A DNA stretch of 64,000 nt from positions 62,001-126,000 of the IMG/VR virus record IMGVR_UViG_3300020477_000990. One strand, 5' to 3'. Position numbers and translations under genes: made by a program. Position 1 is the stretch's first letter; each line of letters starts with the position of its first letter. Below, in pieces: positions 9,531 to 18,555 of the stretch. A model generated the notes under the pieces. That model was given only the letters and a program-made list of their open reading frames with translations. It was not told where the DNA came from and made no database searches. The stretch comes from a virus.

Positions 9531-10095
9531 TCATTATGTTGTAAGTGATAAGTTAGATTGTAAAATCAATCTTAATGAAAAAGATGCAGTAACTATAAAC
9601 GTAAAAGAAAATGCCAAAGCCTGTTTATTTTTTAAAAATTCAAAAGGAACAAAATCTACAATTGATGTTACATTACAAGAAAATGCAATATGTGAAATGT
9701 TTGGATTTTTTAAAAATAAAAGTTTCGATACAGACATTAAAACAACTGTAGTTCATAAAGGTAAAAAGTCAAAATGTAATCAAGATTTTAGATTTGTCAA
9801 TAAAAAAAGCAATACATCTTTTGAAGGAAAGATAGTAATACCAAAACATATAAGTGGTTGCGAAAGTCATATGCTAAACAAAAATATTTTATTAGATAAT
9901 CAATCAGATGCATTTTCAAAACCAGAATTAGAAATACTTAATGATGATACAATTTGTACTCATGGTTGTACTATTGGAGCATTGGATGAGGAACAGTTAT
10001 TTTATTTACAACATAGAGGATTAACATATGATGAAGCTGTTGAAGTATTAGTTGAAAGTTTTACTCATGGCAGAGTAAGGAGGTTTTACGTATAA
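9523..10095 (+). CDS. sufD: SufD-like Fe-S scaffold subunit, very short
   Basis: The start is set at ATG 9523 (an upstream TTG is less likely). The C-terminal half, DAFSKPELEI then CTHGCTIGALDEEQLFYLQHRGL, is the hallmark end of SufD, including the conserved His in the CTHG motif. The protein is only about 190 residues where cellular SufD has about 420. It has lost the N-terminal helical domain and keeps a trimmed beta-helix plus the C-terminal helices that meet SufC. Whether it is a functional minimal SufD or a modulator of host SufBCD is open. It overlaps sufC by 8 bases and the next gene by 1. Confidence 0.85.
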   Translation: MNNHYVVSDKLDCKINLNEKDAVTINVKENAKACLFFKNSKGTKSTIDVTLQENAICEMFGFFKNKSFDTDIKTTVVHKGKKSKCNQDFRFVNKKSNTSFEGKIVIPKHISGCESHMLNKNILLDNQSDAFSKPELEILNDDTICTHGCTIGALDEEQLFYLQHRGLTYDEAVEVLVESFTHGRVRRFYV

Positions 10096-10805
10096 TGTGG
10101 AAAGAAGTAGTTCAAGATCAAGTATGGTATACAGAAAACTTTATAGATGAAAGTTTAGTTGATCAAACATTAGAAAAAATACGTAGTGCAGAAACTAAAG
10201 TGTTAGATGCAGATGAACAGCCACATATTATAAGTAAATCACATTATAATTATAATCATGTAAAATATAACATACGTGAAGATAAAATAGTATTAGCTGA
10301 AACTATTTTAAAATTAAACGAATTGTTTGATAAAATCCATAGACCTATTCTTATACAAGATATAGATAATAAAAATGTATTACAATTTACTACTAAAACA
10401 TTTAGTAAGAAAAGTACCTACCATGTACATACTGAAAGGCGTGATATGTATGGTGACTTTGTTTTTATACATTATCTAACTACTGAAAAAGGTGGAGAGT
10501 TAATATTACCAGATCAAGATATATTGTCCGAACATTTTAGATTAAATCCAGATGGGCAAGCCAATTGGGAACGATTTAGACATGATTTAAAAATGGCAGG
10601 ACAACGAGTATACCTAGCTGGTCCATTAACTATTAAACCAATAAGAAATACCTGTGTTGTAATGAGAGTTGGTATAGCACATTTTGTTAATCCAGTTATT
10701 AATGCTACAGAAAATTGTCGTGCTGTTATTACAGGATGGCCATTTGCTAATAATGAATGGCGTGAAGCTCAACGAAAAAATTTAAAACAAGAAATAGTAA
10801 ATTAG
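10095..10805 (+). CDS. Prolyl-4-hydroxylase-like Fe(II)/2OG oxygenase, paralogue of the 8075 gene
   Basis: Residues around 110-114 read HVHTE, giving His112-x-Glu114 as the probable metal ligands. GGELILPD and AHFVNPV (second His) follow, then an Arg in CRAVITGWPF. Like its paralogue at 8075 it uses HxE. Both begin MWKE and have 2OG-oxygenase strand order. It directly follows sufD with a shared base and is the last gene of the operon. The substrate is unknown. The two copies may act on the same target or form a heterodimer. Confidence 0.7.
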   Translation: MWKEVVQDQVWYTENFIDESLVDQTLEKIRSAETKVLDADEQPHIISKSHYNYNHVKYNIREDKIVLAETILKLNELFDKIHRPILIQDIDNKNVLQFTTKTFSKKSTYHVHTERRDMYGDFVFIHYLTTEKGGELILPDQDILSEHFRLNPDGQANWERFRHDLKMAGQRVYLAGPLTIKPIRNTCVVMRVGIAHFVNPVINATENCRAVITGWPFANNEWREAQRKNLKQEIVN

Positions 10806-10892
10806 AAATAATATTACTAGTATTGCTGGTACTTGTTGAATTAGCAACCATTCGATCCATTTTTTTATTTTATAGCTTAAAGGATCTTTCAT
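10782..10892 (-). CDS. Small single-pass membrane protein (36 aa)
   Basis: A short leftward frame begins ATGAAAGATCC on the stop codon of the SET-domain gene (TAATG) and encodes a basic N-terminus followed by a hydrophobic stretch (VPAILVILFLIYYFLF). Its tail runs antisense into the last 24 bases of the oxygenase gene. Start-stop coupling and a clean transmembrane helix argue that it is real, but nothing identifies its role. Confidence 0.4.
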   Translation of the reverse strand: MKDPLSYKIKKWIEWLLIQQVPAILVILFLIYYFLF

Positions 10893-11239
10893 TAGAATAA
10901 AAACTTTTGCCCTCTCGCAAATTCTTCATAGTTCATTGTAAGTTCCACACCTTTTTTAATCTTCTTTGTAGACACAAATGTTTTTTCAACAGTTATAGTA
11001 ACCTTGGTACCTATTAATTTAAGATTAGCATCTTCACTATGATTTATATACGTATCTTCGCAATTCATGTTGTGAGTGTCATTAACTGGCATTTTTCTTG
11101 GTGCTTGTTCTTTTGGTAAAGCAGGACCTTCTAATGTTACAACAGTTTTGCCTTTAGGAATATCTTCCATAGCAAACCTACCATGTCCGTGTATATCTGA
11201 ATCTTTTATTTCTGTTTTAAACAGCCACTGGTTGGGCAT
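10892..11239 (-). CDS. SET-domain protein (candidate protein lysine methyltransferase)
   Basis: The 115-residue protein shows SET-domain landmarks in order: HGHGRFAMEDIPKG near residue 17 (SAM-binding GxG region), YINHSEDANLKL (the NHS motif), and GVELTMNYEEF (ELTxxY). It is a minimal SET domain with no pre- or post-SET extension. SET enzymes transfer methyl groups from SAM to protein lysines; similar small ones occur in bacteria and large viruses. A phage target could be a host protein or a virion protein. It overlaps the hydroxylase gene upstream on the same strand by 23 bases. Confidence 0.75.
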   Translation of the reverse strand: MPNQWLFKTEIKDSDIHGHGRFAMEDIPKGKTVVTLEGPALPKEQAPRKMPVNDTHNMNCEDTYINHSEDANLKLIGTKVTITVEKTFVSTKKIKKGVELTMNYEEFARGQKFLF

Positions 11240-12032
11240 CTGCTATAGCCTTATGTTCTTTATAATCATTGTTAATACGCAATGAACCCATATTGTTAGT
11301 TTCGTTCCAATCAGAATCATTAATTTCTTGTAAGTCTGATTGATCTTTTAAACTAAACATTAAGCTGATTCTAGGTGTTTTACCTGAATTAACTACAGTA
11401 TGTCTAAAGCCAATATTTAAAAAGTATGCTGATCCATCTGGTTCTAAATGATATGATTCTTCTTTACCTTTACGCCAAAAATAGTTTGTAGCTTCTTGTT
11501 CTGCAAATATAGGAACAATAACTCTTACGGCATACGTTGGATCGTAATCAATATGTGGAGTAAGTGTTTTGCCTGGATCAAGTCTAACAAGTCTTACTCT
11601 AATAGCATCTGCATTAAACGATTCAACTACTTCTTGAAAATAAGAACCTATGTATTTTTCTGTTGGAGTATTGTAATTGTGTTCATTAAGTCCAGGAGCA
11701 AGTCCTTTACCTAATCTAGATTTTAATTTATACTTTGCAATTTTACTAATTGCTTCATCACCAGTACCTGCTGTTTTACCCATTACTTCACAGCTTTCAA
11801 CTGTTGGTGCTTCTGCATTAGGATCAAATTCAGTAAGATTGATTTGCTTAAAATGTTTATATACACTCATAACTAATTCGTGATTGTTTGAACACAATGC
11901 CTTATTAGTTTCCATTACGTCACCATAATCATTGGCCAACTTTAAAGCTTCTTCACGAAGTCTTTCAATATCAAATTTTTTATTTTGAAACTTCCACATT
12001 GTTGGAAGTTGATACTTTTTACGAATTAACAT
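11217..12032 (-). CDS. Aspartyl/asparaginyl beta-hydroxylase-like Fe(II)/2OG oxygenase
   Basis: The C-terminal half has the oxygenase triad: LTPHIDYD (His160-x-Asp162), RHTVVNSG (His211) and Arg221, set in the strand pattern of the Asp/Asn beta-hydroxylase family (VRVIVPI, YFLNIGFRH). The N-terminal ~100 residues are of unknown fold. A leader with a late promoter (12063-12069) and an AGGAAAG ribosome-binding site precedes ATG 12032. The substrate is unknown; cellular relatives hydroxylate Asp/Asn in proteins. Confidence 0.72.
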   Translation of the reverse strand: MLIRKKYQLPTMWKFQNKKFDIERLREEALKLANDYGDVMETNKALCSNNHELVMSVYKHFKQINLTEFDPNAEAPTVESCEVMGKTAGTGDEAISKIAKYKLKSRLGKGLAPGLNEHNYNTPTEKYIGSYFQEVVESFNADAIRVRLVRLDPGKTLTPHIDYDPTYAVRVIVPIFAEQEATNYFWRKGKEESYHLEPDGSAYFLNIGFRHTVVNSGKTPRISLMFSLKDQSDLQEINDSDWNETNNMGSLRINNDYKEHKAIADAQPVAV

Positions 12033-12062
12033 AGATTTCTTTCCTTATAACTTTACTACTTG

Positions 12063-12069
12063 TATTTAT
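12063..12069 (-). promoter_or_regulatory. T4-type late promoter for the 12032 hydroxylase gene
   Basis: On the minus strand the element reads ATAAATA and lies 30 bases before the start codon, with an AGGAAAG site between. The geometry gives a conventional leader. Confidence 0.5.
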
Positions 12070-12125
12070 TATAAATTATCATGAGGTCAAAATCAACCAA
12101 TAAATATGTAATATAAGCATATAAC

Positions 12126-12154
12126 TTGTGATTTATAGAAAGCTAGTGTATAAT
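12126..12154 (+). promoter_or_regulatory. Sigma70-type promoter of the large rightward operon
   Basis: TTGTGA, a 17-bp spacer and a perfect TATAAT are followed after only four bases by the ATG of the radical SAM gene at 12159. The transcript should start at or within two bases of the initiator codon, so translation would be leaderless. Confidence 0.6.
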
Positions 12155-12158
12155 AGTA

Positions 12159-13502
12159 ATGATAGACCCAGAAAAAAATAAAGCAATTTGTCCATATCTT
12201 TTTAAAGGGGCATTGTTGGAGCATAGTCAAGGAAACATAAGACCATGCTGTAGATGGGAAACAGATGATGTTAGAGGCGACAATGTTTGGCCAAAGAAAA
12301 ATTTTTTAATTAATAAAGATGAAAAATATAATTCATATTTTACAGAAGCTAGGCAACAGATGATAGATGGTAAACCAGTTTATGAGTGTAGAGGATGTAT
12401 TACACAAGAAAAGCATGGAATTGAAAGTATGCGTACAAATGCGTTGAAAAATTTTGTAAACGACAATGAGAGCTTAATTAAAATAGAAGATTTATATAGA
12501 AAGCCTACAGGGTTGTTAAAAGAAATAACTGTACCAAAGTTAGAATATTTAGAAATAGAAAGTGGAAGATATTGTAATTTAAAATGTAGATCATGCGGTC
12601 CTGAATTATCCACAAGTTGGGATGAGGATTTAAAATTAAGTAAAGATCTTCAAAATCATTTTTTTGGTAATGAGCCAATAAAATGGAAGAACTTATTAGA
12701 TGAAAAGTCAATAAATCAATATCTTGAAAGTATTGAATATGATACTATTAAAGATCTTAAAACAGTTAAAATAACTGGTGGTGAACCTTTTTTAAGTGAT
12801 TCAGTTTTAAAATTTTTAAATAATTTAGTTGATTTTGATATTGCTAAAAACATTATTCTGGAAGTGTTTACAAATTGTAGTTTCTTTCCAAAAGAAAAGT
12901 ACAGAGAAATTCTTCCAAAATTTAAGAGAGTTCATATTATTTTAAGTTTAGATGGTGTAGGTGAACACATGGAATTTCTTAGAAAAAAATCAAAATGGAA
13001 AGTAGTAGAAAAAGTATCTAAGTATTGGGAAGGGTTATCATTAAGCAACAAAAATATATATTTAGAAATAAATCATACAATAACTCTTTACAATGTTTTA
13101 TATATTGGAGAATTTTTGTTTTGGATATTTAAGCATTTTAGTAGAGAATTATTAGAAAAGCATAGACCAGAATTAGGAGGATTTATTAAATCAACAGAAG
13201 TATGGAATCCTAGTTACCTATGTGTGAATAATACAAGTGATATTATAAAAGAAAAAATGCTATCATCTATAAAGTCTGATCAAATCTTGCTAGAAGAAAA
13301 GCTATTAAAATTAGGATACGATGAAGAATTTTTACTACGGTTTCATATAAAAACGGTGTTCATTGAATTGTATGATTTTATTAACGGTGCAGGAAAAGAT
13401 AAAGTTAAAACGTTTATTGAGAAAGCTAATATGTTTGATTCAGTAAGAAAAGAAAATTGGAAAGAAACATTTCCAAAATTAGTAAAGATATTAAATGATT
13501 GA
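12159..13502 (+). CDS. Radical SAM enzyme with N-terminal twitch-type Cys motifs
   Basis: Cys139, Cys143 and Cys146 form the radical SAM CxxxCxxC in GRYCNLKCRSC, and KITGGEPFLSD is the SAM-binding GGE motif. The N-terminus carries extra cysteines (ICPYLFKG, RPCCRWE, CRGC) that resemble an auxiliary-cluster twitch/SPASM arrangement moved to the front, a layout I associate with phage radical SAM proteins. At 447 residues it is a close paralogue of the next gene. The reaction is unknown. It opens the 18-kb operon directly downstream of a strong promoter and overlaps its paralogue by 8 bases. Confidence 0.85.
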   Translation: MIDPEKNKAICPYLFKGALLEHSQGNIRPCCRWETDDVRGDNVWPKKNFLINKDEKYNSYFTEARQQMIDGKPVYECRGCITQEKHGIESMRTNALKNFVNDNESLIKIEDLYRKPTGLLKEITVPKLEYLEIESGRYCNLKCRSCGPELSTSWDEDLKLSKDLQNHFFGNEPIKWKNLLDEKSINQYLESIEYDTIKDLKTVKITGGEPFLSDSVLKFLNNLVDFDIAKNIILEVFTNCSFFPKEKYREILPKFKRVHIILSLDGVGEHMEFLRKKSKWKVVEKVSKYWEGLSLSNKNIYLEINHTITLYNVLYIGEFLFWIFKHFSRELLEKHRPELGGFIKSTEVWNPSYLCVNNTSDIIKEKMLSSIKSDQILLEEKLLKLGYDEEFLLRFHIKTVFIELYDFINGAGKDKVKTFIEKANMFDSVRKENWKETFPKLVKILND

Positions 13503-14757
13503 TTATAAAAAACATAAAACATTTTGTCCATACCCTATAAAAGGAGCTGTGATTGAAGGATCAAATTCTATGATTAAACCTTGTTGTAGATGGGATACTA
13601 AAAATCATAAACTAGATACTGGTGTTCCTTTTAGTTATAATAATATTTGGAAAGATATTCGTACAAAAATGTTAAAAGGAGAATATGTTTCTGGTTGTGT
13701 TAAATGCTATAAGGAAGAAGCAGATGGAAATAGAAGTATGCGTACAAATGCCTTAAAGAATTTTGTTGATGATATTAAAGATGTTAATCATTCTATAAGA
13801 GGGCCATTTGGATATAAAGAAACTATTTTGAAAACAGAATTAGAATATTTAGAAATTGAATCAGGAAGATACTGTAATTTAAAATGTAGGTCATGTAGTC
13901 CTAATTTATCTACAAGTTGGGATGAAGATTTAAAAAATAACAAAGATGCTGAACAAAATTTTTATGGAGGGAATAAAGATATTCATCCAGAAATGTTAAG
14001 TAGGCCTAGCATTAATGAATCAATAGCAGAATTAACATATAATGATTGTAAACATTTAAAAGAAATAAAAGTTACTGGTGGTGAACCATTTTTAAGTGAT
14101 GCGTTTCTTAAATTTTTAGAAAATTTAGTTGAATGGGATATATCAAAAAATATTACATTAGATATATTTACAAATTGTAGTTTCTTTCCAAAAGAAAAGT
14201 ATAGAGTATTATTGCCAAAGTTTAAATGCTCGTATATAAATTTAAGTTTAGATGCAATTGGAAAACGTGCTGAATTTATAAGAAAGAAATGTAATTGGAG
14301 TATAGTAGAAAAAGTATCCCAATATTGGGAGCAAGAATCTTTAGAGCATGATAATATTAAATTACAAATTAATCATACTGTTAGTCTATTTAATGTTTTA
14401 TACCTTAATGAGTTTATAATGTGGTGTGTAACAAACTTTAATCAAGACACATTTAATGATATTTCTTTTCTAGATCTTACAATTGTATACGGACCTGATT
14501 ATTTGTGCCTAAATAATGTTAGTGAGGTATCTAAAAATAGAATAATAAGATCATTAGAATTACAAATAATAGAACTAAAACAAAAAGTAAATTTACAAAA
14601 TGCTAGTAAATTATATGATCAAGTATTAAATACTATAAAGGGAAAAGGAACAAACTTACAAAGTATTTTTATTCAAAAAACAGAAATGTTCGATACTATT
14701 AGAAAAGAAAATTGGAAAGAAACATTTCCTGAGTTAGCAGAGGTATTAAATGTCTAA
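13495..14757 (+). CDS. Radical SAM enzyme, tandem paralogue of the 12159 gene
   Basis: Cys127, Cys131 and Cys134 (GRYCNLKCRSC) and VTGGEPFLSD give the radical SAM core. The N-terminal FCPYPIKG and KPCCRWD, and the later CVKC, repeat the auxiliary Cys pattern of the preceding gene. The two share long blocks (LEYLEIESGRYCNLKCRSC, FTNCSFFPKEKYR), which marks a fairly recent duplication. The ends are also alike (RKENWKETFP). Paired enzymes may perform successive steps or form a heterodimer. Confidence 0.85.
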   Translation: MIDYKKHKTFCPYPIKGAVIEGSNSMIKPCCRWDTKNHKLDTGVPFSYNNIWKDIRTKMLKGEYVSGCVKCYKEEADGNRSMRTNALKNFVDDIKDVNHSIRGPFGYKETILKTELEYLEIESGRYCNLKCRSCSPNLSTSWDEDLKNNKDAEQNFYGGNKDIHPEMLSRPSINESIAELTYNDCKHLKEIKVTGGEPFLSDAFLKFLENLVEWDISKNITLDIFTNCSFFPKEKYRVLLPKFKCSYINLSLDAIGKRAEFIRKKCNWSIVEKVSQYWEQESLEHDNIKLQINHTVSLFNVLYLNEFIMWCVTNFNQDTFNDISFLDLTIVYGPDYLCLNNVSEVSKNRIIRSLELQIIELKQKVNLQNASKLYDQVLNTIKGKGTNLQSIFIQKTEMFDTIRKENWKETFPELAEVLNV

Positions 14758-15970
14758 AACATTTTGCATAATGCCATTTATACATATGAACTTAAAGCCA
14801 AAAGGCTTTGTAAGTGCTTGTTGGCGTAATCATGATTCGTTAGGACATTATGGTGATAAAAAACTTAAAGAAATATGGAACAATGACAATTATAAAAATA
14901 TACGTAAAAATTTATTAAATGGAGTGCAACATGAAGGTTGTAAAAGTTGTTGGGATATGGAGAAAGCAAATATAACATCAACAAGGCAACAATGTAATGA
15001 AGATTATAAAAAATATATTCCTAAGGTAATGGAAGAAGTTGTTGATGGTGAATTGCCAATGAATGTAAAATCAATTGAATTGCGTTTTGGTAATGTGTGT
15101 GATTTAAGATGTAGACATTGCTCATCGATATATAGTTCAACTTGGGCAGTAGCAGTAAACAAACATGACGATGTCAAACGATTATTTGACAAATATCAAT
15201 TAACAGAAACAAGTACGTGGCGTGGAATTTCTAAATTACCAGTTGAAACATTTAATCAAGTAGTAAATGATATAGGACCAAGAGTAGAAGAAATAGTTAT
15301 AGCAGGTGGTGAACCTTTAATACAGCCACAGCATTATGATGCTTTAGAAAGGCTTTTACCATATGCATATCATATTACATTAGAGTATAACACTAACTTG
15401 AACAATATCATATTACAAGGTAGACACGTGAGTGATCTTTGGGTGCATTTTAAAAATGTAAATTGTCGTGTTAGTATAGATGGAGATAAAAAGATACATA
15501 GTTACTTAAGAACAGGAAGTGATTTAGAAGCAATTGAAAATAATATTAAAACATTAAAATCTGAATTGCCGGCCAATCAGTTTAATTTAACAACTACCTG
15601 TACGGTTTCTTTATATAACATTTCTAGATTTGATGATATAATTGATTATTATGTATCTTTAGATTGTCCGTTCCATTGTAGTTTAGTTCAATATCCAGAG
15701 GCCTTAAATATTCAATATATTCCAAAGAAAATGAAAGACATTATAACAAAAAGAGTTTATAATAAAATAGATAAGTTAGGAAACATTAAGGAGAATCGTT
15801 TGGCCAAGATAATTAAATGGTCAAACTATGTATTAGATTACATGAATAATACTAACATTAATAATAATATGTTGCCATCTTCAGCAAAAGAATATGTTGA
15901 AACTATGGATAGATTAAATGGAACAAACTTTTTAGAAGTGTATCCAGAGTTTAAGGAGTTTTGGCAATGA
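14750..15970 (+). CDS. Radical SAM enzyme with N-terminal twitch-type Cys motifs
   Basis: FCIMPFIHM and ACWRNHDS near the start, and CKSCW near residue 65, form the N-terminal cysteine set. Cys117, Cys121 and Cys124 (VCDLRCRHC) are the 4Fe-4S ligands, followed by IAGGEPL. The protein is more distant from the two preceding paralogues. The substrate is unknown. It overlaps the preceding gene by 8 bases and the next by 4. Confidence 0.83.
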   Translation: MSKTFCIMPFIHMNLKPKGFVSACWRNHDSLGHYGDKKLKEIWNNDNYKNIRKNLLNGVQHEGCKSCWDMEKANITSTRQQCNEDYKKYIPKVMEEVVDGELPMNVKSIELRFGNVCDLRCRHCSSIYSSTWAVAVNKHDDVKRLFDKYQLTETSTWRGISKLPVETFNQVVNDIGPRVEEIVIAGGEPLIQPQHYDALERLLPYAYHITLEYNTNLNNIILQGRHVSDLWVHFKNVNCRVSIDGDKKIHSYLRTGSDLEAIENNIKTLKSELPANQFNLTTTCTVSLYNISRFDDIIDYYVSLDCPFHCSLVQYPEALNIQYIPKKMKDIITKRVYNKIDKLGNIKENRLAKIIKWSNYVLDYMNNTNINNNMLPSSAKEYVETMDRLNGTNFLEVYPEFKEFWQ

Positions 15971-17127
15971 ACGATTTAAAATGGAGTGAATATGATTTTA
16001 CAAAAATTCCGTACGATGATCTCGTTCGTGTGGGACAACGTACTATGCTGTATCGGGATCTTTTTACAGTCAGTTGGCTTCTTGGTAGGTTTTGTAACTA
16101 TAGGTGTAGCTACTGTTGGCCGTATGCTAGGAGTGACAGAAAAGATCATAGGCCTACTGAGTTATGTCTTGCCACCATTGATGAGATCAAAAGACAAGCG
16201 AGAGATAGAGGATTTAATTCTTTCCACTTCTCACTTTCTGGCGGCGAGCCTACATTTCATCCTGGTTATATTGATATTCTACAGCATCTCGCTGATGATA
16301 CGCCAAATACTAATTATACTTCTGTCCATATGACAAGTAATTGTTCTAGAAATATGAAATGGTTTGAAAAATATGTACAAGCAGTCGCACCGTTCCATAG
16401 AGCCAGTATCACGGCTTCTTACCACAGGGAACACGTTAACACACAAGAAAAAAGATCAGAGTTCGCAGACAAATTATGTTATGCACAAGAACACGATGTC
16501 CAAGTTACAATCAACCAAGTTATGGTACCAGAATGGTTTGATGAACTATATGAGGAATCATTATACTTCCACGATAGAGGTATTAACGTTACGCTCAAAC
16601 CTCAATCGGATCCAACAGCGTCAACGGTTGTTGAAGGCTACACGGATGAAATGCTTCAAAAGTTATACAATGGTATGCCACAACGAGGATTTACAGAGGA
16701 AAAAAATAAACACGTAGAAAGACCAAAACCTACATTTAAAATAGATGATGATAGAACATTGCAAAAGCAAACATATTCAGAAGGTGTGCCACAGCATTTT
16801 CAAGTAGAGTTTAAAGACAAAGATAACAAAGCATGGTTTATGGATCAAGCAGAAAGATTTAATGCGTTTAATTTTAATAAGTTTAGCGGATGGGAATGCT
16901 CATCTGGATATAGATCAATTATTATTAGAGAACCAGATGGCAGTATAAAAAGGAGTTATAGTTGCCATGATGAACCACTTGGAAATATTGAAACAGGATT
17001 TAAATTATTTGACAAGCCAGAAAAATGTATATCACCAAGTTGCGTATCAAGTGCTGATTCAAAGATACCAAAAAGAGCTAAAGGAACTAAATTACCTTTA
17101 TGGCCAGGAGATAAATCATACGCATGA
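15967..17127 (+). CDS. Radical SAM enzyme lacking the N-terminal Cys module
   Basis: The start is taken as ATG 15967 (ATGA overlap) instead of an upstream TTG. Cys43, Cys47 and Cys50 (FCNYRCSYC) and SLSGGEPTFH define the core, close to the N-terminus. C-terminal cysteines (WECSS, YSCHDE, CISPSC) may bind an auxiliary cluster, as in SPASM enzymes. The closest relative in the window is the gene at 55874. The first ~700 bases are clearly richer in G+C (about 47% in a sampled 60-base stretch) than the remainder (about 32%), which suggests a recombinant or recently acquired 5' part. Confidence 0.82.
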   Translation: MNDLKWSEYDFTKIPYDDLVRVGQRTMLYRDLFTVSWLLGRFCNYRCSYCWPYARSDRKDHRPTELCLATIDEIKRQARDRGFNSFHFSLSGGEPTFHPGYIDILQHLADDTPNTNYTSVHMTSNCSRNMKWFEKYVQAVAPFHRASITASYHREHVNTQEKRSEFADKLCYAQEHDVQVTINQVMVPEWFDELYEESLYFHDRGINVTLKPQSDPTASTVVEGYTDEMLQKLYNGMPQRGFTEEKNKHVERPKPTFKIDDDRTLQKQTYSEGVPQHFQVEFKDKDNKAWFMDQAERFNAFNFNKFSGWECSSGYRSIIIREPDGSIKRSYSCHDEPLGNIETGFKLFDKPEKCISPSCVSSADSKIPKRAKGTKLPLWPGDKSYA

Positions 17128-17657
17128 GCGAATTAATAAAAAAGTTTGAAACAAATTTTGATTTGTATAAGATGATTGACTGTTTAGAAACTGTTGTATC
17201 TAAAACACCATGGCACTCTAAAGAAAATCAAATTGCCATTCAAGTTAGAAATGGTAGTACAGATTGGCATGATGGTTTAGGTAAAGCCGCAGTACAAACA
17301 GATAAAGGTTGGGAAGAATCTGTAAATGAGCAAGAGTATACACATATTCATCCTGAGCTTAAAGGATCATACTTTGAAGAAGTATTAAACAATTTACCTT
17401 TTAAACCTGTTAGAGCTAGGCTTATGCGTTTAATACCAAAACGTTGTTATTCAACACATTATGATTTTACTGGAAGATATCATTTAGCATTAATAACAAC
17501 TCATCATGCACATTTTGTTTTTGTAAAAGATCAGAAAGTAATTCATATACCATCAGATGGATGTTTATATTATGTAGATACAACTAAAATGCATACAGCA
17601 TTAAACGGTGCTACAGAAGATAGAATACATTTAGTAATAGGAGAAGCTAATGAGTAA
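17124..17657 (+). CDS. Aspartyl/asparaginyl-hydroxylase-like oxygenase
   Basis: This 177-residue protein has THYDFTGRYHLAL (His-x-Asp ligands), a short strand with HIPSDG, and TKMHTALNGATEDRIHLV with the second His and a following Arg. The order and spacing match the protein at 35834, which ends RVHLV in the same way. It lacks an N-terminal extension and looks like a bare catalytic domain. The substrate is unknown; placement among radical SAM genes suggests a hydroxylation step on the same product. Confidence 0.65.
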   Translation: MSELIKKFETNFDLYKMIDCLETVVSKTPWHSKENQIAIQVRNGSTDWHDGLGKAAVQTDKGWEESVNEQEYTHIHPELKGSYFEEVLNNLPFKPVRARLMRLIPKRCYSTHYDFTGRYHLALITTHHAHFVFVKDQKVIHIPSDGCLYYVDTTKMHTALNGATEDRIHLVIGEANE

Positions 17658-18555
17658 TATTGTTGAAAAAGAAAAACTTAATATTACCAATGAAATGTTT
17701 GGAGAAAGTAAAGCAATTCATTCTCCAGTTGATTATAAAATTAAAAATAATTTAAAAACATCAGTTGGTACTTATGTTGAAAGCACAAATGAAAACGACA
17801 AAACGCCTTCTGTTAAAAGAAGAAAACGTTGGGAAAATTGTCAAGAACAAATTCGTACGTTTTTAAATCCAATAGTAGATTTAAGCAGTTTAAAATATGC
17901 TTATCCAACAAATGGTATACATGAAAGTATTGATTGGATGTGTAATAAAATTGGAGCATATCAAGTTTTTGAAGGTGAATATAGGTATTCAACGTTTATG
18001 AAAAAGCCAATTCGTGTAGCAAAAACAGTAGATGATATTATACCTGGAGTACCTTTGTATATGAGTAATCCTTTTAGTGCAACAGGAAATTTTGATAAAA
18101 GGTATGATGAAGTTTGTGAAACTTATAAAGATGTTCCTGTTTACTTAGACATGGCTTTTATTGGAACAACAGGTCCACATATAGTTAAAATATATCCAAA
18201 TGTTGAACAAGTATTTTGGAGTGTTTCTAAACCATGGGGGCTTGGGTTGTTAAGAGCAGGAGTAAGGTTTTCACGTGAGGTGGAAGTAATACAAAGAGAG
18301 TTACAAGGTGTTGGGTATTTTAACCATGCTAACATTGATGTATTTAGAGAAGTTATATTATCAAGTTCTGTATTTGCTAAAAAAGAACAATATGGAAATT
18401 TACAAAAGCAAATATGTGAACAATTTAATTTAATTCCTAGTGATAGTTATTTACTGGGAACTACAAAAGATGAAGAATGGAGTAGATTTAAAAGAGAGGA
18501 CGGAACTAATAGAGTTTGTTTAACACCAGCATATGAAAAGGTAATGAATGATTAA
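17650..18555 (+). CDS. PLP-dependent aminotransferase-like protein, fold type I
   Basis: The strongest evidence is SVSKPWGLGLLRAGVRF around Lys194, which matches the S-x-S-K-x-x-G-l-x-G-l-R-x-G lysine loop of class I/II aminotransferases. YLDMAF (Asp for the pyridine nitrogen) precedes it at the expected distance, and YPTNGIHESIDWM resembles the cofactor-phosphate turn. At 301 residues it is shorter than usual (about 390), so it may be trimmed. The amino donor and acceptor are unknown. It overlaps both neighbours by 8 bases. Confidence 0.6.
   Translation: MSNIVEKEKLNITNEMFGESKAIHSPVDYKIKNNLKTSVGTYVESTNENDKTPSVKRRKRWENCQEQIRTFLNPIVDLSSLKYAYPTNGIHESIDWMCNKIGAYQVFEGEYRYSTFMKKPIRVAKTVDDIIPGVPLYMSNPFSATGNFDKRYDEVCETYKDVPVYLDMAFIGTTGPHIVKIYPNVEQVFWSVSKPWGLGLLRAGVRFSREVEVIQRELQGVGYFNHANIDVFREVILSSSVFAKKEQYGNLQKQICEQFNLIPSDSYLLGTTKDEEWSRFKREDGTNRVCLTPAYEKVMND

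Noticed and set aside
15986-16717. Two open frames of more than 110 codons overlapping the radical SAM gene at 15967.
   Set aside because: They arise because this part is GC-richer and so has fewer chance stops. The radical SAM frame carries all recognisable motifs.
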